From Silicimonas algicola (GTDB lineage: Bacteria; Pseudomonadota; Alphaproteobacteria; Rhodobacterales; Rhodobacteraceae), in the NCBI RefSeq assembly GCF_003148765.1, contig NZ_QGGV01000010.1, forward strand, positions 62,001-126,000: a stretch of DNA of 64,000 nt, read 5' to 3'. How positions within the stretch are numbered: the first letter of the stretch is position 1; every line of letters begins with the position of its first letter. The notes beneath the pieces were generated by a model that saw only the letters and a program-made list of their open reading frames with translations, was not told the DNA's origin and did not search any database. Below are positions 34,087 to 44,024 of this stretch, one piece after another. Both the position numbers and the translations under genes were made by a program.

Positions 34087-34749
34087 ATGCCGCACAAGAG
34101 CCACATCTTCGGGGTCGTGGGCCTCGGCAACTTCGGAAGCACGGTCGCGACCGAGCTCATGCGCTTCGGCAACAGTGTCATCGCCGTCGACGTGAACGAG
34201 CGCGCGGTGGGCCTTCACGCCGACAAGGTGACCGAGGCGCTGATCGTCGACGCGCGCGACGAGGAGGCGCTGCGCGAGGCGGGCTTCGGCGAATGCTACG
34301 GCGCGGTCATCGCCATCGCGAACGACATCGAAAGCTCGATCCTGGCCGCCATGAACCTCAAGCTCATCGGCGTGAAGACGATCTGGGCCAAGGCGGTGTC
34401 GAAGACGCACCACCGGATCCTCTCCCGCATCGGTGTGGACCGGGTGATCCATCCCCAGGTCGACATCGGGCAGTACGTCGCACAGGTCCTGAACAACCCG
34501 CTGATCCGCGATTACGTCAGCCTCGGAAACGGCTACCACGTCGTCAACTTCCGCGTTCCCGACAGCCTCGAGGGGCACAGCCTGTCCGAGATCAAGTCGA
34601 TCTCCCGGCACGACCTGCGCTGCATCGGCGTCATGCGGGGAACCGAGTTCGTCGGATCGGGCGCGGATGGCTGCGTGCTCCAGTCCGACGACCTTCTCCT
34701 GCTTCTGGGAGAACGGAAGAAGCTGAGCGACTTCGCGGCCTCGCTCTGA
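34087..34749 (+). CDS. ktrA: potassium uptake regulator (TrkA/KtrA, RCK domain)
   Basis: 220 residues. The Rossmann NAD-binding motif GLGNFG is at 12-17, followed by an RCK-N domain and a short RCK-C (FRVPDSLEGHSLSEIKSIS). The single RCK-N/C pair and the length fit KtrA rather than the doubled TrkA. It gates the membrane subunit encoded 14 bases downstream. Confidence 0.9.
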   Translation: MPHKSHIFGVVGLGNFGSTVATELMRFGNSVIAVDVNERAVGLHADKVTEALIVDARDEEALREAGFGECYGAVIAIANDIESSILAAMNLKLIGVKTIWAKAVSKTHHRILSRIGVDRVIHPQVDIGQYVAQVLNNPLIRDYVSLGNGYHVVNFRVPDSLEGHSLSEIKSISRHDLRCIGVMRGTEFVGSGADGCVLQSDDLLLLLGERKKLSDFAASL

Positions 34750-34762
34750 GACGCGGCGCAGG

Positions 34763-36100
34763 ATGTTTCCCTCCCGCCCTTTCCTCGCCAGGCTGGCGCG
34801 CATTCCCGCCCCGGCGATCCTGGCGCTCTCCTACTCGACCCTGATCGTCATAGGCTCGGTCGTGCTCTGGCTGCCGGTGTCGACGGTCGAGCATGTCAGC
34901 TTCGCCGACGCGCTCTTCACCTCGGCTTCGGCGGTGACCGTGACCGGCCTCGTCGTCGTCGATCCGGGCAGCACCTTCACCTTCTTCGGCCAGGCGGTCA
35001 TCGCCTTCCTGATCGAATGCGGCGGCCTGGGGCTGATGACCTTCGCCACGCTCGTCTTCTCGGCGCTCGGTATTCAGGTGGGGCTGCCGCACCGCTATAT
35101 CCTGCGGGAAGACCTCAACCAGACCTCGATCGCCTCACTGCCTCGACTGGTGAAGACGGTCCTGAAGGTCGCCTTTGCCTTCCAGGCGGCAGGTGCCGTC
35201 GTTCTCGCCTTCGTCTTCGTGCCCGAGTTCGGTTGGGCTCAGGGGCTATGGTATGCAGTCTTCCACGCGATCTCGGCCTTCAACAACGCCGGCTTCGCGC
35301 TGTTTCCCGACTCGCTGTCGCAATGGGTCGGCCATCCGGTCGTCAACCTGATCGTGCCGACCCTCTTCATCATCGGTGGCGTCGGCTTCATCGTGCTCGA
35401 GGACATCTGGCGCCAACGCGGCTGGCGTCGACTGACGGCGCATTCCAAGATCACGCTGGCCGGAACCGCCATCCTCATCGTCCTGCCGTTCCTCGTCTTC
35501 GCCGCGCTCGAATGGCGCAATCCCCAGACGCTTGCCGAGCTTTCGACGGGCGACAAGCTGTGGGCGAGCTGGTTCCAGGCGGTCACGCCGCGCACCGCAG
35601 GGTTCAACACCATTCCCACGGGCGGGATGCACGACGCGACCACGCTGATGACGATGACGCTGATGCTCATCGGGGGCGGCAGCACCTCGACCGCGGGCGG
35701 GATCAAGGTCACGACCTTCTTCGTCCTGCTGCTCGCCACCATCGCCTTCTTCCGCCGTCGCTCGACGCCACACGTCTTCAGCCGCAGCATCGAGGCCGAG
35801 GACATCCTCAAGGTCCTGGCCCTCGTCACCATTTCCAGTCTCGTCATCTTCACGGGCATCTTCATTGCCTCGATCTCGCACGACGGCGAGTTCCTGAACC
35901 TGTCCTTTGAGGTCGTCTCGGCCTTCGGCACCACCGGCCTGTCGCGCGGGGCGACGACCGAGCTCGATTCAATCGGACGGACGGTCATTATCCTGATGAT
36001 GTTCCTCGGGCGCGTCGGCCCGTTGACGCTCGGCTTCTTCCTCGCCACGCGGTCGGCGCCCCGGGTGCGATATCCCAAGGGGCGGATCTATCTTGGCTGA
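34763..36100 (+). CDS. ktrB: potassium transporter membrane subunit (TrkH/KtrB)
   Basis: 445 residues with eight or more membrane helices and repeated M1-P-M2 units. Selectivity-type glycines are in SASAVTVTGLVVVD, FNNAGFALFPD, TPRTAGFNTIPTGG and SAFGTTGLSRGATTE. It is a K+ channel-like uptake subunit working with the RCK protein. Osmotic adaptation would link it with the MscS and YehZYXW genes, though they are 26 kb away. Confidence 0.93.
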   Translation: MFPSRPFLARLARIPAPAILALSYSTLIVIGSVVLWLPVSTVEHVSFADALFTSASAVTVTGLVVVDPGSTFTFFGQAVIAFLIECGGLGLMTFATLVFSALGIQVGLPHRYILREDLNQTSIASLPRLVKTVLKVAFAFQAAGAVVLAFVFVPEFGWAQGLWYAVFHAISAFNNAGFALFPDSLSQWVGHPVVNLIVPTLFIIGGVGFIVLEDIWRQRGWRRLTAHSKITLAGTAILIVLPFLVFAALEWRNPQTLAELSTGDKLWASWFQAVTPRTAGFNTIPTGGMHDATTLMTMTLMLIGGGSTSTAGGIKVTTFFVLLLATIAFFRRRSTPHVFSRSIEAEDILKVLALVTISSLVIFTGIFIASISHDGEFLNLSFEVVSAFGTTGLSRGATTELDSIGRTVIILMMFLGRVGPLTLGFFLATRSAPRVRYPKGRIYLG

Positions 36101-36581
36101 CCTCCGCCTTACGCCGACCGGCCTGCGCCTCGGGCCGCATCGCTGGCCCTGCACGGTGGGACGTGGCGGCCTGACATCGGCGAAGCGCGAGGGCGACGGG
36201 GCGACGCCGCGGGGCACGCACCGGATCGTCGGGATGTTCTGGCGTCCCGACCGCCTGCCCCGGCCTGCGCCCTGGGCCGAGCCGATCCGACCGGGCGACC
36301 TCTGGTGCGACGATCCGCGCCATCCGCTCTACAACCACCTCGCCCGCGCGCCGATGACGGCGTCTCACGAACGGATGCGGCGAGCGGATCGGCTCTACGA
36401 CCTCGTCCTCGTCACCGACTGGAACTGGCCCGAGGCGACGCCGGGCGCGGGCAGCGCCATCTTCCTGCATCGCTGGCGCGGCCCCGGCCGCCCGACCGAA
36501 GGCTGCATCGCGCTGCGGTCCGATCACCTTCTGGACTTCGCCCGCCGCCTCGAGCCGGGCACCAGGCTGATCGTCCCCTAG
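36093..36581 (+). CDS. L,D-transpeptidase (YkuD) family protein
   Basis: 162 residues from a TTG at 36093, overlapping ktrB by eight bases. The YkuD motif is compact: KREGDGATPRGTHRI, IFLHRWRGPGRPTEGCIALRSDHL with the catalytic Cys in EGC and His in LHR. Such enzymes make 3-3 or lipoprotein crosslinks in peptidoglycan. No signal peptide is seen at this start, which is odd for a periplasmic enzyme; several short YkuD proteins share this. Confidence 0.88.
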   Translation: MADLRLTPTGLRLGPHRWPCTVGRGGLTSAKREGDGATPRGTHRIVGMFWRPDRLPRPAPWAEPIRPGDLWCDDPRHPLYNHLARAPMTASHERMRRADRLYDLVLVTDWNWPEATPGAGSAIFLHRWRGPGRPTEGCIALRSDHLLDFARRLEPGTRLIVP

Positions 36582-37600
36582 CGCCGGTTCATCCATGCAA
36601 GGCGCAGAAGCGCGCGCTCCATCACAGCCATCTCCGGCACCTCGGCGGTCGACCGCAGCGTGAGGTCGGTGTCCAGAAGCAGCGACAGCGCCTTCTCGAG
36701 ACGGTGCATTCCCCAGTCCGAGGCCTGACGCTGGATCCGGTCCCGACGCGGTCCGAAGACCGGCGGCCTCAGCCTGCCGATGCCCGACCCTGCGCCGCTG
36801 GGGTCGGAGGCGACCGCGTGCAGCGTCCGAAAGTGCCGCGTCGCCCCGATGCAAAGGCCGACCGGCCCCACGCCCTGCGCTTCCAGTCGCCGCAGAACAG
36901 GTCCGATCTCATGCGCCTTGCCTTCGGCGGCGAGGTTCAGGACATCGTCCAGCGCCGCCTCGACCGACGCCGGGGCGGACAGGGCGACCTCCTCGGGCGT
37001 CAGCGGAGAGGCATCACCGATCTTGTAGAGCGCGATCTTCTCGAGGGTCTGCCGGAAGTCGCCGGGCGAGAGGCTTCGCGCCAGGTCGGTCAATGCGGCC
37101 ATCGCGTCGCCCGAGATGTCCCGCAAACCCGCCGCCTTCAGCGCCGCTTCGATCTCGGCCCGACCGGGAGGGTCGTCGTAGATCGCGGCGGCGTAGGTTC
37201 CGCGGTGATCCTCGAAAAGCTTCCGCAGTTTCGACTTCGCGGCAAGCTGGCCCGCCGTCACCACGATCTGAGCGTCGCCCTCGCGCCAGTCCGCCAGCGC
37301 CGCCGCGAAGGTATCGGCCAGACCGTCGCCGGCGTCCTCGACGAAGGCAACGCGGGGTCCGGGAAAAAAGCCCTGCGCCTTCACAGCGTCAAGAAGAAGG
37401 GCGGGATCCTTGCGAAGGTCGGAGGCGGGGATCCGCGTCAGGCGCATCTCTTCCTCGCCTGCGGCACCGACGAGCGCCTTCACGACCTCCTGCCGCCGCA
37501 AGGCGACGCGCATCGCGTCCACCCCGTGGATCAGAAGACCTGTGGCCGCGGCATCGGGCTTCGCGAAATAAGCCGGCGCGTCGCGGGCCGACAGCTTCAC
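36578..37600 (-). CDS. holA: DNA polymerase III delta subunit
   Basis: 340 residues from a GTG at 37600 that overlaps the lptE stop by four bases. It begins [39 protein letters not shown], the HolA N-terminus, and includes the clamp-loader helical domains to LRLAWMNRR. It opens the beta clamp during loading. The conserved leuS-lptE-holA order supports the call. Confidence 0.92.
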   Translation of the reverse strand: MKLSARDAPAYFAKPDAAATGLLIHGVDAMRVALRRQEVVKALVGAAGEEEMRLTRIPASDLRKDPALLLDAVKAQGFFPGPRVAFVEDAGDGLADTFAAALADWREGDAQIVVTAGQLAAKSKLRKLFEDHRGTYAAAIYDDPPGRAEIEAALKAAGLRDISGDAMAALTDLARSLSPGDFRQTLEKIALYKIGDASPLTPEEVALSAPASVEAALDDVLNLAAEGKAHEIGPVLRRLEAQGVGPVGLCIGATRHFRTLHAVASDPSGAGSGIGRLRPPVFGPRRDRIQRQASDWGMHRLEKALSLLLDTDLTLRSTAEVPEMAVMERALLRLAWMNRR

Positions 37601-38073
37601 GGGACGCGCGTCATCAGGTCCGCGACGATCCGGTCGGCGAGGATCACCATCAGCCGGCGGCGCGCGTCGCGGGCGGCGAAGGCCGTGGCGACGGTGGTCG
37701 ATGTGGCCGAGTAGCTGGTGAAACTCTGCTCGCTGCCCGTGGCCACGACCGTATCGTTGCCTTTCCGCGTCAGCCGCCATTCGACCCGGCCGGAGACGTT
37801 GTAGCGGCTGATCTCGCCATCCGGCAGGAAACCGACGGCGTCCTCCGACAGACGGATGTCGGCGGTCAGCGCAAGGTCGCCCTCCTCGGACGCGCCGAGC
37901 CTGTCCTCGAGACGGCGGACGAGCACATAGCCTGCCTCGTCGACGGGCGGTCCGACGTCGATGCGGCCCCGCAATCCTTCCGCGCTGCCGCCCGGCCCGT
38001 AGACCGGCGTGAAGCCGCAGCCCGCCAGCGCGAGGAACGACAGAAGAAGGGTGCGGCGGTCAGATGACGACAT
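37597..38073 (-). CDS. lptE: LPS-assembly lipoprotein LptE
   Basis: 158 residues. Lipoprotein signal peptide with lipobox LALAGC (Cys19) followed by [10 protein letters not shown], the typical alphaproteobacterial LptE start. It plugs the LptD channel in the outer membrane for LPS delivery. It overlaps leuS by 14 bases and holA by four. Confidence 0.92.
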   Translation of the reverse strand: MSSSDRRTLLLSFLALAGCGFTPVYGPGGSAEGLRGRIDVGPPVDEAGYVLVRRLEDRLGASEEGDLALTADIRLSEDAVGFLPDGEISRYNVSGRVEWRLTRKGNDTVVATGSEQSFTSYSATSTTVATAFAARDARRRLMVILADRIVADLMTRVP

Positions 38074-40618
38074 TGACGATGCGGCCCGGCACGACGATCA
38101 GTTTCCTGGGCTGGCCACCCGCCAGCGCCTTCGCGACAGCATCGTCGGCCAGCACCAGCTTTTCAACCTCGTCGGTCGGCACGTCCTTGCCCACGGTGAT
38201 CTCGCTGCGCCGCTTGCCGTTGATCTGAATGGGCAGCGTCACGCTGTCCTCGACAAGCAGGCTTTCGTCCGCCACCGGCCAGGGCGCGTCGGCGATCAGG
38301 CCCTCGCCGCCCAGCATCGCCCAACAGTCCTCGGCGAGGTGCGGCGTCATCGGAGACATCAGCAGCGCCAGCGTCATCGCCGCCTCGCGCCGCGCCGCGT
38401 TCGAAGCCTGCGCCTTCGAAAGCGCGTTGCTGAAGGCATAGAGCTTGGCGATGGCCGCGTTGAAGCCGAAGCTTTCGATCCCGAGCGTCACGTCGCGCAT
38501 CGCGCGGTGCGTCTCCTTCCGCAGCACATCGTCGTCCGCTCCGGTGTCGCCTCCCTCGGCGATCTCGCTCGCGATGCGGTGAACGCGGGAGAGGTGCCTG
38601 AACGCCGCCTCGGCACCGGCCGCGGTCCATTCCACGTCGCGCTCGGGCGGGGAGTCGGAGAGAACGAACCAGCGCGCGGTGTCGGCGCCGTACTGGTCGA
38701 TGATGGCAACGGGGTCGACGACGTTGAGTTTGGATTTGGACATCTTGGTGGAAGGCTCGACGTTGATCCTCTCACCCGTTTCCTTGAGCGTGTAATTCCC
38801 ACGGCCGTCATCCTGGACGTCATCCGGGAAGTGATAAATCTTCCGATTGTTCGGATCCAAACGTTCGGCGTTAGAATAAGCCGCATGCGTCACCATCCCC
38901 TGCGTGAAGAGCGCCTCGAACGGCTCCTTCGACTTCGCGGGCAGGTGGCCGCAGATGTGCATCGCGCGGGCGAAGAACCGCGAATAGAGCAGGTGCAGGA
39001 TCGCGTGCTCGATGCCGCCGATGTACTGGTCGACGTTCATCCAGTAGTCGGCGTCGGCCATGACCGTGGGCGTGTCGGCCCGTGGCGCGGTGAAGCGGGC
39101 GAAGTACCAGGACGAATCCACGAAGGTGTCCATCGTGTCGGTCTCGCGCTTCGCCGCCTTGCCGCAGGACGGGCAGGGCACGTCGCGCCAGGTCGGATGC
39201 CGGTCGAGAGGGTTGCCCGGCACGTCGAAGGTCACGTCGTCGGGCAGCCGGACGGGCAGGTTCTCCTTTCGCTCCGGCACCACGCCGCAATCCGCGCAAT
39301 GCACCACCGGGATCGGACAGCCCCAGTAGCGCTGGCGCGACAGGCCCCAGTCCCGCAGGCGGTACTTGGTGACGCCCCGGCCCCAGCCCTCGGCCTCGGC
39401 CCGCGCTATGGCGGCGTCGATCGCCTCGTCGCCGGTCGCCGTCTCGTCCCAGCCAAAGGGCTTCAGCCAGCGGACCGTCTCTCCCTTCGGCGGCACGAAG
39501 GCTTCGGAACCGACCGGCGCGCCGCCGTAGGCGGCCACGAAGGTGTCGATCACCGGCAGCCCGTACTTCCGACAGAAGTCCAGGTCGCGCTGGTCATGCG
39601 CGGGACAGCCGAAAATGGCGCCCGTGCCGTAGTCCATCAGGATGAAGTTCGCGATCCAGACGGGCAATTCCCAATTCGGTTCCAGCGGATGCCTCACCCG
39701 GATGCCGGTATCAAAGCCCAGCTTCTCGGCCTTCTCCAGCGCTTCCTCGGTCGTCCCGCCCTTCGAGGCTTCCGCTCGGAAAGCAGCGGCCCCGGGGTTC
39801 GTCTCCGCCAGTTCCTTCGCCAGCGGATGGTCGGGCGAGATACCCACGAACGACGCCCCCATCAGCGTGTCGGGCCGGGTCGTGTAGACCTCGATGGCCT
39901 CGCCGCCGTCGGCGCGCTCGAAGCCGAATTGCAGCCCGCGCGACTTGCCGATCCAGTTCCGCTGCATCAGCTTCACCTTCGCCGGCCAGTCGTCCAGCGC
40001 GTCGATGGCCTCCAGCAGCTCCTCGGCGAAATCGCTGATCTTGAAGAACCACTGCGTCAGCTCGCGGCGCTCGACCTCAGCGCCCGACCGCCAGCCCTTG
40101 CCGTCGATCACCTGCTCGTTCGCCAGCACCGTCATGTCGACCGGGTCCCAGTTGACCACCGCATTCCGGCGATAAACGAGGCCCTTGTCCATGAAATCGA
40201 TGAACATCGACTGCTGCTGGCCATAGTACTCGGGATCGCAGGTCGCGAACATCCGCGACCAGTCCAGAGAGAAGCCCAGCGGCTTCATCTGCTGGACCAT
40301 CGTTTCGATGTTGCCGTAGGTCCAGTCCTTGGGGTGGCCTCCCGACGCCATCGCCGCGTTCTCGGCCGGCATCCCGAAGGCGTCGAACCCCATGGGGTGC
40401 AGCACGTTGTGTCCCGTCGCCCGCATGTAGCGCGCGATCACGTCGCCCATGGTGTAATTCCGAACGTGCCCGATGTGGATGCGCCCCGATGGGTAGGGGA
40501 ACATTTCCAGCACATAGTACTTCGGCTTCGACTCGTCGCGCTCGGCCCGGAAGGTCTGCGCCTCGTCCCAGGCGGCCTGCCATTTCGGCTCGATGTTCTT
40601 GGTATCGTATCGGGACAT
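38060..40618 (-). CDS. leuS: leucyl-tRNA synthetase
   Basis: 852 residues, a usual length. HIGH motif HIGH at 48-51 ([11 protein letters not shown]), the CP1 editing domain in the middle ([22 protein letters not shown]), zinc-type cysteines CADCG and CPSCG, and KMSKS at 625-629. It charges tRNA-Leu in the cytoplasm. It heads a leuS-lptE-holA operon. Confidence 0.98.
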   Translation of the reverse strand: MSRYDTKNIEPKWQAAWDEAQTFRAERDESKPKYYVLEMFPYPSGRIHIGHVRNYTMGDVIARYMRATGHNVLHPMGFDAFGMPAENAAMASGGHPKDWTYGNIETMVQQMKPLGFSLDWSRMFATCDPEYYGQQQSMFIDFMDKGLVYRRNAVVNWDPVDMTVLANEQVIDGKGWRSGAEVERRELTQWFFKISDFAEELLEAIDALDDWPAKVKLMQRNWIGKSRGLQFGFERADGGEAIEVYTTRPDTLMGASFVGISPDHPLAKELAETNPGAAAFRAEASKGGTTEEALEKAEKLGFDTGIRVRHPLEPNWELPVWIANFILMDYGTGAIFGCPAHDQRDLDFCRKYGLPVIDTFVAAYGGAPVGSEAFVPPKGETVRWLKPFGWDETATGDEAIDAAIARAEAEGWGRGVTKYRLRDWGLSRQRYWGCPIPVVHCADCGVVPERKENLPVRLPDDVTFDVPGNPLDRHPTWRDVPCPSCGKAAKRETDTMDTFVDSSWYFARFTAPRADTPTVMADADYWMNVDQYIGGIEHAILHLLYSRFFARAMHICGHLPAKSKEPFEALFTQGMVTHAAYSNAERLDPNNRKIYHFPDDVQDDGRGNYTLKETGERINVEPSTKMSKSKLNVVDPVAIIDQYGADTARWFVLSDSPPERDVEWTAAGAEAAFRHLSRVHRIASEIAEGGDTGADDDVLRKETHRAMRDVTLGIESFGFNAAIAKLYAFSNALSKAQASNAARREAAMTLALLMSPMTPHLAEDCWAMLGGEGLIADAPWPVADESLLVEDSVTLPIQINGKRRSEITVGKDVPTDEVEKLVLADDAVAKALAGGQPRKLIVVPGRIVNVVI

Positions 40619-40640
40619 GCGAAGGGTCCTCGGGGAAACG

Positions 40641-40666
40641 GAAAACGCCGGGCGATGGCCCGGCGT
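40641..40666 (-). terminator. terminator of the DUF3576 gene
   Basis: On the minus strand a 9-bp stem (40666-40658 with 40653-40645; loop four bases) ends in TTTTCC. It separates the DUF3576 gene from leuS. Confidence 0.75.
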
Positions 40667-40692
40667 GGTTTAGTCGCGCGGACGCGGAACGT

Positions 40693-41157
40693 CTAGAGAC
40701 GCATGTCCTGCATCCGAAGCTGGCGGGCGCGCGTCAGGATAGCGTCCTCGACGGCGCGGGCCGTCGCCGTCGGCACGGGGCCCGAGCGCGTGGCCAGCGC
40801 GATGGACAGCGACCGCGCTTCCAGCGCCGGGTCGCGGACGTAGATCGTGGCGCGATATGCGGTGCCGCCGCCGGGAGGCGTGCCGTATCCGGTCGAGATC
40901 ACGCCAGTGAAGGGATCGGCCGACTGGATCGGCAGGAAGTTCAGCACGTCGAGCGAGGCGTTCCAGAGGTACTTGTTGACCTCGACCGTCACGTTCGGAT
41001 CGGCGTCGTTCAGGAATATGTCGGTGATCGAGGTGCCCGTGCGTGCCTCCCGCTCGATAGGAGTCGAGGCGAAGCGACCGCATCCGGACAGGGTGAGAGC
41101 CACCATCAGGACTGCCAGGACGGCGCGCGTCGGTCTGTCTGCCGGAAGTCCCATCAA
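40693..41157 (-). CDS. DUF3576 family lipoprotein
   Basis: 154 residues with lipoprotein signal and lipobox LTLSGC. The mature part (FLNDADPNVTVEVNKYLWNASLDVLNFLPIQSADPFTGVISTGYG) is the DUF3576 core, common upstream of leuS in alphaproteobacteria. Periplasmic, function unknown, possibly envelope assembly. Confidence 0.9.
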   Translation of the reverse strand: MMGLPADRPTRAVLAVLMVALTLSGCGRFASTPIEREARTGTSITDIFLNDADPNVTVEVNKYLWNASLDVLNFLPIQSADPFTGVISTGYGTPPGGGTAYRATIYVRDPALEARSLSIALATRSGPVPTATARAVEDAILTRARQLRMQDMRL

Positions 41158-41402
41158 CGCCCCCTCTCCTAGGTCCAGACATGACTACCCGACGCCCCCG
41201 TGACCGACAAGGTCTTTCCCTGCTTGATGAAAACGGTTGGCCGGGCAAATTCACTGTGGCAAGAAGAACACCATCCGCTTGGAGTCTGGAAAGGGCCGGG
41301 GAGGCTTGCTTGCAATCTAGGTCGGGTGGAGGGAAATACGGTGTCAATCAGTTCGGTGCGACCGGATTGAGACGCACCTTTTACACACGAGGGAAAAAAA
41401 CG
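41158..41402. promoter_or_regulatory. porin upstream region
   Basis: 245 bases without a gene between the divergent DUF3576 and porin genes. An AT-richer segment (41210-41340) probably carries the porin promoter and leader; GAGGGAAAAAAACG is the ribosome binding site. Exact -35/-10 boxes are not clear to me. Confidence 0.45.
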
Positions 41403-42257
41403 ATGAAAAAGGTTCTTCTGGCTTCGACCGCCCTGGTATTCTGGGCTGGTCTCGCCGCTGCGGAAGTTACGGTCGGCGGTAAGGCTGGCATCTGGCTGCA
41501 AGACAACGGCGTTGTTGCCGACGACATCGACATCGACGGCGACGCCGAAGACGTGGTCGTCAACTACGACCTGGATATCAGCTTCTCGGCTGAAGGCACC
41601 ACGGACACCGGCCTGACCTTCGGTCTGGACCTGCTGCTTCTCGAAGACCTCGAGATCGACAACCAGGAAGTCTACATCTCCGGCGCGTTCGGCAAACTGA
41701 CCGTCGGCGACGTGGATGACGCGCTCCAGAAGGTCGCTGGTCTGGCCGACATCGGCTACGACGGCATCGGCATCGACAACGTGGCCGAGCAGGCCCGTGG
41801 CGATGGCACCTCCGGTGGCGACTCGGTCCTGTATCAGTATCAGGCCGGCGACTTCGGTCTGTTCCTGTCGCACAGCCGTGACACCGGTGCCGAAGACGTC
41901 GCAGTCGGCGTCAAGGTTGGCCTTGGTGACTTCGCGGTCGGCGTCGGCTACGAAGACCAGACCGATGCGGGCAACGGCGACACCTACGCCGTCGACCTGA
42001 GCGGCACCTTCTCGGGCGCTGGCTTCGACATCTACTACGAAGACTCTGACGGCCTTGGCTCGGGCTACGGCGTTGTCCTGTCCTACGGCATGGGCGCCAC
42101 CACCGTGACCTTCGGCTACTCGGACCACGACAACTCGACCGACGCTGCGATGGGTCTCGGCTTTGCCTACGATCTCGGCGGCGCGGAACTCGCTGGCGGT
42201 GTCGGCGACAACGGCTTCGAAACCGTGTGGGACCTCGGTGTCTCGATGGAATTCTGA
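41403..42257 (+). CDS. general porin (Rhodobacter type)
   Basis: 284 residues from the ATG at 41403. Signal peptide MKKVLLASTALVFWAGLAAAE; alternating beta-strand pattern in an acidic Gly/Asp-rich protein; the last residue is Phe (SMEF), as required for BAM-mediated insertion. It forms an outer membrane channel. Codon choice differs from the neighbours (more GCT, GTT, AAC, GAA), a sign of very high expression. Confidence 0.92.
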   Translation: MKKVLLASTALVFWAGLAAAEVTVGGKAGIWLQDNGVVADDIDIDGDAEDVVVNYDLDISFSAEGTTDTGLTFGLDLLLLEDLEIDNQEVYISGAFGKLTVGDVDDALQKVAGLADIGYDGIGIDNVAEQARGDGTSGGDSVLYQYQAGDFGLFLSHSRDTGAEDVAVGVKVGLGDFAVGVGYEDQTDAGNGDTYAVDLSGTFSGAGFDIYYEDSDGLGSGYGVVLSYGMGATTVTFGYSDHDNSTDAAMGLGFAYDLGGAELAGGVGDNGFETVWDLGVSMEF

Positions 42258-42279
42258 TCCTTCCAGGATCGGATGACGG

Positions 42280-42312
42280 AAAGAGCGGGCCTTGCGCCCG
42301 CTCTTTTCTTTT
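42280..42312 (+). terminator. strong terminator of the porin gene
   Basis: An 11-bp stem AAAGAGCGGGC / GCCCGCTCTTT (42280-42290 with 42296-42306) with a five-base loop is followed by TCTTTTT. Confidence 0.92.
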
Positions 42313-42326
42313 TGGCAGATGGGGGC

Positions 42327-42980
42327 ATGAGCCTTTCGGACATCCGCGACCGCCTCGAAGCCGCCTGCGCCCGCCACGGGCGTGATCCGTCCGGCGTCAC
42401 CCTTATCGCCGTGTCCAAGGTCCAGCCGCTCGACCGGGTCGAGGCTGTGCTGGCCGAGGGTCACCGCATCTTCGGCGAGAACCGCGTACAGGAAGCGCAG
42501 GGTAAGTGGCCCGCCCTCCGCGAGGAATTCGATGGCGTCGAGCTTCACCTGATAGGTCCGCTCCAGACCAACAAGGCCCGCGCCGCGATGGAGCTTTTCG
42601 ACGCCATCCACACGGTCGACCGCCCGAAGCTCGCGCAAACCATCGCGCGTCTCGCCGAAGAGATGGGGAGGTGTGCCGACATCTTCGTCCAGGTGAACAC
42701 CGGCGGCGAGGACCAGAAGGCCGGCTGTCACATCGATGAAGCCGACGCTCTGGTCGCGCTCTGCCGCAATCTGAAACTCCCGCCGAGAGGCCTCATGTGC
42801 ATCCCGCCGGTCGACGACGCGCCGGCTCCCCACTTCGCGGCTCTGGCGAAAATTGCAGAGCGCAACGGCCTCACCGGCCTCAGCATGGGCATGTCGGGAG
42901 ATTTCGAGGAAGCCATCGCCCATGGCGCCACCCATGTCCGTGTCGGTTCGGCCATCTTCGGCGACCGCGTTCCGGGCTGA
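42327..42980 (+). CDS. yggS: YggS-family PLP homeostasis protein
   Basis: 217 residues from the ATG at 42327, after the porin terminator. The PLP lysine is in TLIAVSKVQP; FGENRVQEAQGKWP, LHLIGPLQTNK and SMGMSGDFEEAIAHGATHVRVGSAIFG are signature stretches of the COG0325 family. It buffers pyridoxal phosphate. An open frame starting at 42273 includes the terminator and is not used. Confidence 0.95.
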   Translation: MSLSDIRDRLEAACARHGRDPSGVTLIAVSKVQPLDRVEAVLAEGHRIFGENRVQEAQGKWPALREEFDGVELHLIGPLQTNKARAAMELFDAIHTVDRPKLAQTIARLAEEMGRCADIFVQVNTGGEDQKAGCHIDEADALVALCRNLKLPPRGLMCIPPVDDAPAPHFAALAKIAERNGLTGLSMGMSGDFEEAIAHGATHVRVGSAIFGDRVPG

Positions 42981-43042
42981 CCTTGATCAAGGCGCCGCCG
43001 CCCGGCCTGCGCCATCGTCGAAACGGAAAAGGAGACCTGCCA

Positions 43043-43411
43043 ATGTCCTGCATCTATACCGAAGACAAATCCCTGCCCGTGGCCGAGATCCAGGTGCTGG
43101 GCCGTGTCACCGAACACGACATGGACGAAATCCTTCCCAAGCTGGAAGCCTTCATCGAAAAGCACGGCACCATCCGCATCGTGGAGGTCATCGAACGCTT
43201 CGAGGGCTTCGACCCGACCACGGTGCTCGACGGCGTGAAGTTCGACATCAAGCACCTCCGCAATGTCAGCCATGCCGCCGTCGTGTCGGATATTCCCTGG
43301 ATCGGCTTCATGACCCGCGCCGCGAGCACGGTGATGCCGCTGACGGTCCGCACCTTTGCCATGTCCGATCTGGAAGCGGCCCGCGCCTGGGCCCGCGCGC
43401 CCGGCGCCTGA
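43043..43411 (+). CDS. SpoIIAA-like (STAS/SEC14-type) protein
   Basis: 122 residues after AAAGGAGACC. It has the pattern of SpoIIAA-like proteins: VAEIQVLGRVTEHDMDEILPKLEAFIEKHG, RIVEVIERFEGFD, WIGFMTRAASTVMPLTVRTF. The fold may bind lipids or partners. Its exact role is unknown. It converges with the hydratase gene. Confidence 0.8.
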   Translation: MSCIYTEDKSLPVAEIQVLGRVTEHDMDEILPKLEAFIEKHGTIRIVEVIERFEGFDPTTVLDGVKFDIKHLRNVSHAAVVSDIPWIGFMTRAASTVMPLTVRTFAMSDLEAARAWARAPGA

Positions 43412-43415
43412 AGCC

Positions 43416-44024
43416 TCAGAGCATGTCCTTGATCTCCGCCACATGGCGGGGGTCGGCCGCCAGGACGTCGGCGGCAAGCGCACGGGCCGCCGCCAGCGGG
43501 TCCTCGTCGATCCGGTCGATCAGGCCCATCGCCAACGCCTCCGCCGCGCCGATCTTCTGACCCGCCATCAGGATCAGCTTCGCCCGCGCCGGGCCGACCA
43601 GTGCGGCCAGCCTTTCGGGGTCCGACGGCTGGGGAAGGAAACCCAGCCGCATCACCGGGTAGAAGATCGACGCGGTCGGCACGGCCACCCGCAGGTCGCA
43701 GGCCAGCACCATCCCCAGTGCCCCGCCCGCCGCCGTGCCGTTCAGCGCCGCAATCGTCAGGATCGGCGCCAGGGCGATGGCGCCCGACAGCCGCTCCCAC
43801 GCCGGGTCGGTGGCCAGGCCCGCCCGTGCCGCCTCGAGGTCCGCGCCGGCCGAGAACACCTTGCCCCTCCCGGTCAGCACAAGTGCCTTCACCGCCTCGT
43901 CCGAGGCCGCCTCCTCGACCTGCTCGGCAAGCGCCACGAGCATCTCGCGGGTCAGCGCGTTCGCCTTCTCCTGCCGGTCGAGCGTCAGGATGCGCAGCCC
44001 GCCCTCGGTCGCCACGTCGATCAT
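43416..44024 (-). CDS. enoyl-CoA hydratase/isomerase family protein
   Basis: 202 residues from the ATG at 44024, short for the family (about 255) because the C-terminal helices are reduced. Oxyanion-hole motifs are SAGADL and NGTAAGGALGMVLACDLRVA. The usual catalytic Glu positions are only partly recognisable. It overlaps the SDR gene by four bases. Reaction unknown. Confidence 0.88.
   Translation of the reverse strand: MIDVATEGGLRILTLDRQEKANALTREMLVALAEQVEEAASDEAVKALVLTGRGKVFSAGADLEAARAGLATDPAWERLSGAIALAPILTIAALNGTAAGGALGMVLACDLRVAVPTASIFYPVMRLGFLPQPSDPERLAALVGPARAKLILMAGQKIGAAEALAMGLIDRIDEDPLAAARALAADVLAADPRHVAEIKDML

Noticed and set aside
38009-40696. An 895-codon open frame antisense to leuS
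   Set aside because: leuS has all motifs; the plus-strand frame is shadow.
42273-42326. A longer N-terminus for YggS
   Set aside because: It would cover the porin terminator; the ATG at 42327 begins the conserved sequence.
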